Positions 55,600 through 62,696 of a DNA stretch of 62,696 nucleotides are shown piece after piece. Source of the DNA: Clostridia bacterium (GTDB lineage: Bacteria > Bacillota > Clostridia > UMGS1883 > UMGS1540); contig JAFSCR010000011.1 in NCBI GenBank assembly GCA_017436645.1, positions 1 to 62,696 of the forward strand, read 5' to 3'. Below the pieces are notes generated by a model. That model did not search any database. It worked only from the letters and a program-made list of their open reading frames with translations, and was not told where the DNA came from. The position numbers and the translations under genes are program-made. Positions within the stretch are counted from its first letter, which is position 1. The number at the start of each line of letters is the position of its first letter.

Positions 55600-57111
55600 A
55601 TGAATAAACTAAAAATTGGTTGGGCTGAGATTAGCATAACGCCTGAAAAGAAAATCTCATTATTGGGTCAATTTGCAGAAAGAATTTCTCAATATGTAGA
55701 AAAGCCAATAACTGTAACTTCTATGGCTATTGAATGCGGCAAAGAACATGTTATTCTTTGTTCCTGTGATTTAGGTGGTGCATCCTGGAATCTACTTGAG
55801 GGAGTAAGAAACAGATTAAAAGAATGCAAAGTGTCTTTTGATGTAGATAAGGTGATTTTGCATGCTACACATACTCATACGGGCCCCGGGTATGGCGGCG
55901 CACGCAGAAATGAGATTAACAGCGGGGGAGTCATCCCGGCGCTCATAACCATGTTGAAAGAACGCTTGTCACCGAATCAGCGGTATTTGGAAAAAGAAAC
56001 TATTACCGACAATCCGGAAATAGCAACAAATAGCGAAAATTACGAGTTTTTAGTTAATAGAATTTCTAAGGCGGCAATGGAAGCGTGGAACAATCGTAAG
56101 GAGAGTTCATTTTCCAATGCGTTTGGTCGTGCAGCAGTTGGTATGTGTCGTCGTGCTGTGTACACAAATGAAACAGCGGAAATGTGGGGCGATACCAATA
56201 CACCTGCATTTAAAGAACTGGAAGGCGGAAATGATTCAGGCATAGAGCTTTTGTTCGTGTTTGACGATGAACAAAAGGTTTCTGGTATTATTATAAATTT
56301 AGCATGCCCCGCGCAATGTGTGCAACATCGTTTGTTTGTTTCACCCGATTTTTGGGGTGAGGTTAAAGTGTTGCTTCGTAATTATTTTGGGGAACATATA
56401 TTCATCCTTCCACTATGTTCTGCCGCAGGTGACCAATGCCCTGTTGACCTGGTTCGCTGGGTAGAGCCGGAAAGTGACATTAACGATCCCAACTGCAAAC
56501 GTAATAATCCGCCAAAACGCAAAGCGGACCCTTCTATGTTTGATCTTTCCGGAATGCGTGTAGTCGGAAGGCGTATAGCAAATGAAATTATTGCAGTTTA
56601 TGAAGCGGGTTTAGATAACCCTCAGTCCGAAGTTAAACTGGAACACAGAGTCATAGAAATGCCTCTTCCTTTACGCCGCGCAAAGGAAGAGGAAAAAATG
56701 ATGGCAGAAATGGCTATTCGCCAATATTTAGCCAAAAAGCAGGGTAATGTGGATTATAACGATGTTGCAAACCTTCAAATACATTTAGGCGTATTGAAGA
56801 GGTTTGAACAGCAGAAAACAATAGGGCATATCGAAACGGAGATTCATATTATTCGTCTTGGTTCTGTTGCTTTTGCCACAAATCCTTTTGAATTATTTTT
56901 GGATTATGGAAACAGGATTAGAGCACAGATGAGTTGTGAACAGATATTTCTTATTCAACTTGCCAATGGTACAGAAGGGTACCTCCCAACAGAAAAAGCA
57001 GAAAAGCATGGACATTTTAGTGCATATATTTCGAGCGGTCAGGTTGGTCATGAAGGTGGAGAATGTCTTGTTAGAGAGACATTGCAAAATATAAGAGATA
57101 TGTTTAAATAA
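55600..57111 (+). CDS. neutral/alkaline ceramidase-like hydrolase (cytosolic)
   Basis: About 503 residues with the N-terminal neutral/alkaline ceramidase domain. Zinc-type His cluster HATHTHTGPG is at about 88-97 and Asp57 in CDLGG precedes it; QLANGTEGYLPT near 448 matches the conserved substrate loop region. No signal peptide is seen, unlike secreted ceramidases, so the enzyme should be cytosolic and act on a small amide rather than on membrane sphingolipids. Start at 55600 is nine bases after AGAAAGG; ATGs at 55591 and 55594 are alternatives. Confidence 0.75.
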   Translation: MNKLKIGWAEISITPEKKISLLGQFAERISQYVEKPITVTSMAIECGKEHVILCSCDLGGASWNLLEGVRNRLKECKVSFDVDKVILHATHTHTGPGYGGARRNEINSGGVIPALITMLKERLSPNQRYLEKETITDNPEIATNSENYEFLVNRISKAAMEAWNNRKESSFSNAFGRAAVGMCRRAVYTNETAEMWGDTNTPAFKELEGGNDSGIELLFVFDDEQKVSGIIINLACPAQCVQHRLFVSPDFWGEVKVLLRNYFGEHIFILPLCSAAGDQCPVDLVRWVEPESDINDPNCKRNNPPKRKADPSMFDLSGMRVVGRRIANEIIAVYEAGLDNPQSEVKLEHRVIEMPLPLRRAKEEEKMMAEMAIRQYLAKKQGNVDYNDVANLQIHLGVLKRFEQQKTIGHIETEIHIIRLGSVAFATNPFELFLDYGNRIRAQMSCEQIFLIQLANGTEGYLPTEKAEKHGHFSAYISSGQVGHEGGECLVRETLQNIRDMFK

Positions 57112-57125
57112 TGAAATAAAGAGAA

Positions 57126-57240
57126 ACCCCTCGCTGTGTGATTTTACAGAATATAATGTTTCACCTGGCATAATAGTCTGTAGTTCGTAATCTTTCGTAA
57201 ACCAAATCTGCCTTAAGTTCGGATTTAACATTACTCGGTG
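57126..57240 (-). pseudogene. decayed GntR-type regulator fragment
   Basis: On the minus strand one frame reads KSELKADLVYERLRT and the next frame reads TIMPGETLYSVK. Together they match the N-terminal helix of a GntR/FadR regulator (a VYExLR stretch followed by PGExL) with a frameshift between them. The rest of the gene is absent, replaced by the end of the ceramidase-like gene. The match is by eye only. Confidence 0.3.
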
Positions 57241-57245
57241 CACCA

Positions 57246-57287
57246 AAAAAGACCGCTGATTTTTCCATTGAAATCAGTGGTCTTTTT
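57246..57287. terminator. bidirectional terminator upstream of the GH39 gene
   Basis: A 17-base stem (AAAAAGACC... / ...GGTCTTTTT) with one G-T pair and an eight-base loop, A-tract left and T-tract right. Confidence 0.8.
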
Positions 57288-57292
57288 CTATC

Positions 57293-57321
57293 TTGACAAA
57301 CCTTAAATACTATATTATAAT
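57293..57321 (+). promoter_or_regulatory. consensus sigma-A promoter of the GH39-like gene
   Basis: TTGACA (57293-57298), 17-base spacer, TATAAT (57316-57321): an exact consensus match, 31 bases upstream of the start codon. No operator was identified. Confidence 0.8.
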
Positions 57322-57352
57322 GAGACCAAACTAGTTTTTAGGAGCGCTGAAT

Positions 57353-58900
57353 ATGAAAGAAATACGCGTTTTTACAGATAAGTTCAGAAGCCGCAACGAC
57401 TGTTTCTGGGGTGCTGCCGGCACGGACGAGCTCTTCCCCTTTGCATACACCGAGGAAGGGAAATTCTTAATGCGCCGTATGAAAAATTATGGTGGGAAAT
57501 ATGTTAGAAATCATTATACTTTCAACCGCCAGACAAGATACGGCATAAGAGTTGGCGGTGACGTTTATCACGAGGACGAAAACGGCAATCCCATATATGA
57601 TTTTGAATGGATTAACGGCTCCTTTAAAGAAATACTCGCTTGTGGGCTTAAGCCCATTGTGGAGCTTGACTATATGCCCGATGACCTGATTGAAGAAGGC
57701 ATCGAAGTACAGCAGGAAGGCACAGAAGAAACGTTCCACGACAGATGCTTCCCGAAGGACTGGGACAAGTGGCGCGGATTACTCGAAGCCTTTATGCAAA
57801 ACCTTGTGGACAATTTCGGCATTGAAGAAATGCGCACATGGTACTTTGAAGTGTGGAATGAGCCGGATAACTGGCCTGTGGAAGCTTGGCCTATGTTCTT
57901 CAGACTTTACGATATTTTTGCAGACGTGGTTTCAAAAGTTGACCCTATGCTCAAAATCGGCGGACCTGCCTGTTTCCGCGACTACTTTATGTATGCATTT
58001 TTAAACCACGTGGAAAACGGCACAAACTATGTAACAGGCAAAAAAGGCACGAGAATTGACTATTTTTCCTACCACGTTTACGGCATTTCCGGCGGGTGGC
58101 TCGATATGCATCCCCTTTCTACCCCGACCGTTCAGCGCTTTGTCGTTTCCCTTCTCCAGACGAAGCTCTTTATCGACAAGTTTCCCTCCCAGCGCGGCAA
58201 GGAATTCTTATTGAACGAATGGGGCGTTGTTTCAAACTACGAAAGAACGGCAAAGGAATACCCCTATCTCGAAATCCGAAACAGCGAATATTCTGCCCTC
58301 TTCTTCGTAAAGCTTGTGGATTCCATCATTGAAATTCGCGAAAAATATGACCTTGACATTACTATGATGCTTTACTGGGGCTTTTCAAACGAAGATAACT
58401 TCAAAAATATGTTCAACGGCAACCGCTCACTCACCACAAGAGGTAACGTTTGCAAACCGATTCAGACAGCACACGAGCTTCTCGGACATTTCGGAAAAAA
58501 CTTTGTCGAAACAAATCTTCACCCCGGTATGGATGACGGCGCACTCGCTTCTGCGGATGAAAACGGTGCCGCAGCTCTTGTATACTACTTTAATGATTAT
58601 GATGTTGACCGCGCCTTCCCCGACCGCGACTATTCGGTAAGCTTTGAGGGAATGGCAGACGGTGCATACCGCCTTGAGGTCTTTACTATGGACGATACCC
58701 ACAATAATACATACCGCCTGTGGCAGCGTCTCGGCTCCCCCGATGCGCCTACGGAAGAAGAGTATAAAAAACTTCACGCCGAGCAGGAAATCACGGCAGA
58801 TACGGAATGCGATGTGATCGTCTCAGGCGGAAAATTCACCTATAACATTGCGCTCACATCTATGAGTATGAAATTTATAAAGCTAACTAAAAAGAACTAA
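57353..58900 (+). CDS. GH39-family glycoside hydrolase (intracellular)
   Basis: A 515-residue (beta/alpha)8 glycosidase of clan GH-A, nearest in appearance to family GH39 (beta-xylosidase / alpha-iduronidase). Acid/base Glu170 is in EVWNEPDNW, and the nucleophile is probably Glu289 in LLNEWG. A C-terminal beta-sandwich follows after about 410. No signal peptide is present, so it would act on imported oligosaccharides. GC content and codons resemble the housekeeping part more than the neighbouring LysR region. Confidence 0.82.
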   Translation: MKEIRVFTDKFRSRNDCFWGAAGTDELFPFAYTEEGKFLMRRMKNYGGKYVRNHYTFNRQTRYGIRVGGDVYHEDENGNPIYDFEWINGSFKEILACGLKPIVELDYMPDDLIEEGIEVQQEGTEETFHDRCFPKDWDKWRGLLEAFMQNLVDNFGIEEMRTWYFEVWNEPDNWPVEAWPMFFRLYDIFADVVSKVDPMLKIGGPACFRDYFMYAFLNHVENGTNYVTGKKGTRIDYFSYHVYGISGGWLDMHPLSTPTVQRFVVSLLQTKLFIDKFPSQRGKEFLLNEWGVVSNYERTAKEYPYLEIRNSEYSALFFVKLVDSIIEIREKYDLDITMMLYWGFSNEDNFKNMFNGNRSLTTRGNVCKPIQTAHELLGHFGKNFVETNLHPGMDDGALASADENGAAALVYYFNDYDVDRAFPDRDYSVSFEGMADGAYRLEVFTMDDTHNNTYRLWQRLGSPDAPTEEEYKKLHAEQEITADTECDVIVSGGKFTYNIALTSMSMKFIKLTKKN

Positions 58901-58904
58901 ACAC

Positions 58905-58934
58905 AAAAAGGCTCACCTTATTGGTGAGCCTTTT
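58905..58934. terminator. bidirectional terminator between GH39-like and secreted protein genes
   Basis: Twelve-base perfect stem AAAAGGCTCACC / GGTGAGCCTTTT with a five-base loop. Confidence 0.85.
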
Positions 58935-58954
58935 AAGATTATTGCCGTATTCTT

Positions 58955-61900
58955 TTATTCAGCGTCAGACGGTAATTCGTAAATTGCCACACCGTCAAAA
59001 TATGCAACGCCGTCTGTCGACAAACCGATTACGTCAAGAGACAGATACTTGGATGAGGCGGCATAGGTAAATTCTTTTTCAAGTTTTACCCAGCCATCGG
59101 TTGCCGCTGCCGTAGAAGATGTCCAGACGTGTCCTACATTGAGTGCCGAGTCAATGCCGCCACGGTTTAGGTCTGTAACAAGGCCGCAAGTAACGGTTGA
59201 AAGTGCTTCGGGCAAGTATACATACGCTTCAAACTTATAGGTCTTGCCTACTGTCAATGTGTTCGTAAGCGGATACAGAACGCCCAGTCGGCTGCCGCTG
59301 ATGGTTCCTGCATTTTTATCAATTTTCAGGAATTTTTCGCCAACTGCCGGCGAAATTGTAACAGCGTTTTCGCCTTCGCCGTAAACGTCGGATGTAACCT
59401 GGCTGACTGTGCCGTCGAGCGTATTATTATAGCCACCCTTATAGGCTGTCCAGCCGGCTGCAGGAATAGGAATGGAAATGGAATTTAAGACGCCGTCTAC
59501 TCTTACATAGTCTGCCTTAGCGGAGAATGCATTTTCAAAGGAGCCATTGGGGATAAGGTTTGTAACGGGCGTAACCTCCCAGATTTCTGCCGAGAGATTG
59601 CCGAGAGTCAGGGTAAGACTTCCGTTGCCGGAAACGGTCGCTTCCGCATCCATAGCGCCTGCTTTTCTTGTGGCAATAAAATCAGTTACCAGTGCATTGC
59701 CCTCTGCATCTGTAAGGGAAACCGTTGCCGTGGTGGGAACAGATTTATTGCGGTTAAAGATGATGACATAAATCTTATCGCCTACTTCGTATGTGCGCCA
59801 CATTACGTTATTATCCTGATAGGAATTCAGCATTGGGTACTCATTATTTACAAAGCAGTCAAGGAGGAAGCCCTGTTCCCAGGGTGCCCATCTGGCGCAA
59901 AGCTCTGCCCACTCATCCATATACATATAGGATGTAGTGACACCGTCGGACCCGTCAACGCCAAGGGAGTGATAGCCAAGGCCGCTAACGCCGGAGAAGA
60001 ATGCCTGATATGCAAAATGGCGGAGTTCTTCAACTGACGGTAAATAGCCGTTATACTGGAATGCCTGCTGAAGAAGTGTGAAGGGTTTTCTGCCTTTGGA
60101 TGCCGCTTTTGCAAGGTCAAGTTTTTCTGTGAATATTCTGCCGGAATCACTGCCGGCACCACCGTAATAGTCAATGTCCACGATGTCCGCAAAACGGAAC
60201 AGCCAATCGTAACCACCGGCAACAGAGTCTACGAGATAAATGGGGTGATGGGGGTCAAGATTGCGGATCGTAACGTATGCACGTGCCATATCCTCATCCG
60301 AATCGCCCTTCTGATACGGTTCGTCCTGCACCTTATAACCAAAGAGTGCGGGATGGTTTTTAACTGAATTTACGGTGTTAATCGTAGCCTGAATTTTGGA
60401 TTCTGCACCGCCTGAAATGCCACCGCCATAAAGACCGACGAGACAAAGAAGGCCCATTTCATGTGCTTTATCCATCTTGGAAATTAAGGTTGTGCCGTCC
60501 GCAACAGGCCGGATAATGGTGACACCGCCGAGTCGGGGGTCAAGTTCTAAAAGCTCTGTTGTAACACCACTGCCCATGACAATATTGTATTCCTGATTGT
60601 TCTTGCGGAAAATACCGTCAGCACCAAGATAGGTTGGGCGGTTAAAACGGTATATGGAGCATAATTCTTCCTGCAGAAGTTCATTCTGTGCGTTATAAAC
60701 TTTAGCGGAAATAAAGTATTCCTTACCGATTTCTGTCATCCATTCTGTTCTGAATACATAGTCAGCTTCGCCGTCTACGTAAGGAACAATTTCTGTATCG
60801 ATAACAGTTTCACCGTCCTGACCGAGGAACGTATATTCTACTTTTCTGCCTGCGATGGTGCTCATGAAAGCCGCATGCGGTGTAGCTTCCACAACGCCTT
60901 CTTCCCATTCGGTATAATAGAACATTTCATCCGTCTGAATATATGCAACGTCAGGTGCTTCTACCATATAGAGGGAGATATCATCTATATAGTATTGCAT
61001 CTGGTCGGTCATCAGGCGCAGTTCAATGCTTGTGGTGACCGGTTCGGAATCTGCGGGGACCTTAAAGTCAAAGGTGAATTCACGCCACCAACCGTAATGG
61101 TTTATGGTATAGTGTACCTTTTTCTGGTCGCTTGTTCCGTCACTCATAGTGAAATTAATCCAGTAAGAGAAGTCTGCACTTGTGCCGCTTTCGGGTGCCA
61201 GAACAAATGTGGAAATCTGATAGGTGGCATCCGGAATCAGTTCTCTTGAGCTGAAATAAAGATTCGGGAGAAAATTACCGTGATCGGGATTTATGCGGTT
61301 TTTAAGAAGAACGCTCTTGCCGGTGCCGGTCGTATGGTCATATGCATCGGAAACCAGGGCATTATGTGCACCGGGGCTTGCGGATTTGTGAATATAGTGG
61401 CCGACGCTGTAGTTTTCAAATCCGCCTTCCGTAGGCGTAATCGCATAAACCGGACCAAGTTCTGTGCTGGCTTCTGTCAAATAGGGAGATTTTTTTGCAT
61501 CTACTGCGGGAGACGGTACAGACGCCTGGGGAACAAGAATGGAAACCTCATCCCAAAGTGCATTACCGATACCCTTTAAGTATAAGTAAATTGTAAGTTT
61601 TGTTGCATTTTCAGGTGCCGTAAAACGCAGACCCTTTTTCGTCCAGGTGCCAGCCGTAAGCGGCGACGAAGAACTCTGGAAATACAGGTTCATTCTGGAA
61701 TAATTGGACGAAGAGCCGGCGGCATCCGCAAACATACCGTGCATGTAAATGGTGCCTGAGGTAGCGTTTGAAGTTTTCACATATGCTGACATTTCATATG
61801 TGACGCCGGGTGTGACCGAAACAGACTGCCTGAGACATGTGGAAGCAGAATCACTTTGGGTGTTGGTTAGCTGCATCGCATATGTTCCGCTGTGTGCATC

Positions 61901-62173
61901 CTGCGAGCGGCTTACGTTTGCACTGCCAAAGAAGTTCTGCGACACCCCGTCAACAGCCTGATTACAGGTAATAGCCCATCCAACAGATGCTGAATCGGTT
62001 CCAAATTCAAAGCTGCCGTTAACAATTGCATCTGCCGCATTCACATTTGCAAAAAGCGTTTCTTCACCATTTGCAATGCTGACTGTGTTTGCGGAAAGTG
62101 CGGCTGATGCCCCAGGTGCCGGAAACAGTCCTAATAAAAAGACCACCGATAGAAATAAAGCTGTTTTTTTCAA
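58955..62173 (-). CDS. large secreted multimodular carbohydrate-active-like protein
   Basis: A 1072-residue exported protein. Signal peptide 1-24 (cut after GASA). Modules in order: jelly-roll carbohydrate-binding-like module 46-215 (NGSFE start), a second one about 250-405, a small beta-sandwich 415-510, a (beta/alpha)8-like barrel about 515-775 with Glu618 in KVQDEPY as candidate acid/base, a beta domain 776-866, and a third NGSFE-type module 870-1067. No LPXTG, SLH or dockerin is seen, so it is probably released. A glycosidase of GH-A type is likely but family is not assignable; the second catalytic residue is not identified. Confidence 0.78.
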   Translation of the reverse strand: MKKTALFLSVVFLLGLFPAPGASAALSANTVSIANGEETLFANVNAADAIVNGSFEFGTDSASVGWAITCNQAVDGVSQNFFGSANVSRSQDAHSGTYAMQLTNTQSDSASTCLRQSVSVTPGVTYEMSAYVKTSNATSGTIYMHGMFADAAGSSSNYSRMNLYFQSSSSPLTAGTWTKKGLRFTAPENATKLTIYLYLKGIGNALWDEVSILVPQASVPSPAVDAKKSPYLTEASTELGPVYAITPTEGGFENYSVGHYIHKSASPGAHNALVSDAYDHTTGTGKSVLLKNRINPDHGNFLPNLYFSSRELIPDATYQISTFVLAPESGTSADFSYWINFTMSDGTSDQKKVHYTINHYGWWREFTFDFKVPADSEPVTTSIELRLMTDQMQYYIDDISLYMVEAPDVAYIQTDEMFYYTEWEEGVVEATPHAAFMSTIAGRKVEYTFLGQDGETVIDTEIVPYVDGEADYVFRTEWMTEIGKEYFISAKVYNAQNELLQEELCSIYRFNRPTYLGADGIFRKNNQEYNIVMGSGVTTELLELDPRLGGVTIIRPVADGTTLISKMDKAHEMGLLCLVGLYGGGISGGAESKIQATINTVNSVKNHPALFGYKVQDEPYQKGDSDEDMARAYVTIRNLDPHHPIYLVDSVAGGYDWLFRFADIVDIDYYGGAGSDSGRIFTEKLDLAKAASKGRKPFTLLQQAFQYNGYLPSVEELRHFAYQAFFSGVSGLGYHSLGVDGSDGVTTSYMYMDEWAELCARWAPWEQGFLLDCFVNNEYPMLNSYQDNNVMWRTYEVGDKIYVIIFNRNKSVPTTATVSLTDAEGNALVTDFIATRKAGAMDAEATVSGNGSLTLTLGNLSAEIWEVTPVTNLIPNGSFENAFSAKADYVRVDGVLNSISIPIPAAGWTAYKGGYNNTLDGTVSQVTSDVYGEGENAVTISPAVGEKFLKIDKNAGTISGSRLGVLYPLTNTLTVGKTYKFEAYVYLPEALSTVTCGLVTDLNRGGIDSALNVGHVWTSSTAAATDGWVKLEKEFTYAASSKYLSLDVIGLSTDGVAYFDGVAIYELPSDAE

Positions 62174-62206
62174 AGATTCTTACCTTCCTTCTATTTTTTA
62201 TTTTCC

Positions 62207-62287
62207 CGATACAAAAAGCAAAGCCGAAAGTGCCGCTTTATAGCTTGTCCGCTCCCTCTCCCTAATGGAGGAACAGGCCTTGTATCG
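62207..62287 (-). ncRNA. structured 5' leader of the secreted-protein mRNA
   Basis: The 81-base segment is closed by a perfect 8-base inverted repeat (CGATACAA / TTGTATCG) and contains inner complementary stretches (TGTTC with GGACA, CTCC with GGAG). It begins about at the predicted transcription start, so the closing stem is at the very 5' end of the mRNA. It matches no riboswitch class I can name; it may be a stabiliser or a regulator. Confidence 0.5.
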
Positions 62288-62295
62288 TTAAATCA

Positions 62296-62325
62296 AGTAT
62301 AGCATAATCAAATTTTCTCCGTCAA
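62296..62325 (-). promoter_or_regulatory. promoter of the secreted-protein gene
   Basis: Minus-strand TTGACG (62320-62325), 18-base spacer, TATACT (62296-62301); the expected start is near 62289, next to the leader structure. Confidence 0.65.
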
Positions 62326-62493
62326 TAGTTTTTTCCATTTATTTCTAGTTTTTTCCATTTTTTGTAAAACTGTTCTAATTTCGAAATGAAATTTTTGTTT
62401 ATTTTTTTTGGGCATAAAAAAAGCACATCTGACGGCGGTGCTTCTTAGGGATAAATCGCCCAAAAACCACGATTTCTGCACACAACTACGTTA

Positions 62494-62532
62494 AAAAGGC
62501 GCTGAATCCGTCAGGATTTCAGTGCCTTTTTG
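62494..62532. terminator. hairpin with A- and T-tracts in the right-end intergenic region
   Basis: AAAAAGGC-CTGAAT-type arm and a complementary arm ending in GCCTTTTT, with small mismatches. No gene in view needs it, so it may end a gene beyond the window or belong to a repeat element. Confidence 0.5.
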
Positions 62533-62540
62533 CCTTGTTC

Positions 62541-62662
62541 TGCACTATAAATCGCGTTTTTTGTGGTGCGAAGCAGTTTTGGGTGAGGAATTTTTCGTCT
62601 TAGAGAAATCATAAAAAATGTAGGCATACTGGCGTATGCCTACATTTTTTTGTGCACTATAA
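62541..62662. repeat. hairpin plus TGCACTATAA repeat units
   Basis: TGCACTATAA occurs at 62541-62550 and 62653-62662, each time just after a T-rich hairpin (the second stem is TGTAGGCATAC / GTATGCCTACA at about 62619-62644). This looks like two copies of a small intergenic repeat. From 62174 to the window end no coding sequence is seen. Confidence 0.4.
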
Positions 62663-62696
62663 GCGGAAAAGTACCATCCAAAACCGACTTCTCCCT

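Noticed and set aside
57112..57245. Intact small gene on the minus strand downstream of the ceramidase-like gene
   Set aside because: The frame has no ribosome binding site, runs into the neighbouring gene, and is better explained as a frameshifted regulator fragment.

Overview
The window is a piece of a chromosome from an endospore-forming member of the Bacillota, most likely class Clostridia. The evidence is the set of sporulation and germination genes (spoIIR, sleB, a gerW/ytfJ-type gene, spoVAE), sigma-A promoters close to TTGACA-N17-TATAAT, AGGAGG-type ribosome binding sites, several TTG/GTG starts, and the gene orders scpA-scpB, remA-gmk-rpoZ-priA-def-fmt and rsmB-rlmN-stp-prkC-rsgA-rpe-thiN. 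No rRNA, CRISPR array or intact insertion sequence was seen, and there is one tRNA.

Left part (1-20.9 kb, mostly minus strand): purL-proS-fruK plus a small Cys-rich ORF form one unit behind a good promoter. A two-gene sugar or polyol oxidoreductase/isomerase unit is divergent from two tandem AraC paralogues. Then come sleB-ytxH and a lysA unit (lysA, site-2 protease, scpA, scpB, DUF2953, gerW). Next is a unit running from a PLP aminotransferase through trpS and tagO/wecA-type to mnaA/wecB, which ends at a clear terminator. A short 4Fe-4S protein related to QueG follows.

Middle (21-29 kb, plus strand): ligA, a TtcA-like thiolase, galU, ispE and spoIIR; spoIIR has its own near-perfect sigma-F promoter. 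Then argGH sits behind two candidate promoters overlapping ARG-box-like sites.

From 48.3 kb down to 29.0 kb (minus strand) 18 genes are packed head to tail: rsfS, leuS, yicC-type, remA, gmk, rpoZ, priA, def, fmt, a zinc peptidase, rsmB, rlmN, stp, prkC, rsgA, rpe, thiN, and last a 972-residue protein. That last protein joins a zinc ribbon, a TIR domain with the catalytic glutamate, helical repeats, one membrane helix and a seven-repeat RCC1-like propeller. It is the most unusual gene in the window: it looks like a membrane receptor with an intracellular TIR enzyme, placed behind the PASTA kinase/phosphatase pair.

Right part (48.4-62.7 kb): an M23 peptidase, a solitary spoVAE, and a zinc-uptake operon (Fur/Zur-type regulator, znuA-C-B-type transporter, C_GCAxxG_C_C protein) with a Fur-like operator on its promoter. 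A tRNA-Leu(CAA) follows. After the tRNA the sequence looks more AT-rich and accessory: a possible transposon remnant, a LysR regulator divergent from an ornithine-cyclodeaminase/ceramidase-like pair, a decayed GntR-like fragment, an intracellular GH39-like glycosidase, and a large secreted protein with carbohydrate-binding-like modules whose mRNA starts with a structured leader. The right edge holds hairpins and short repeats but no gene.
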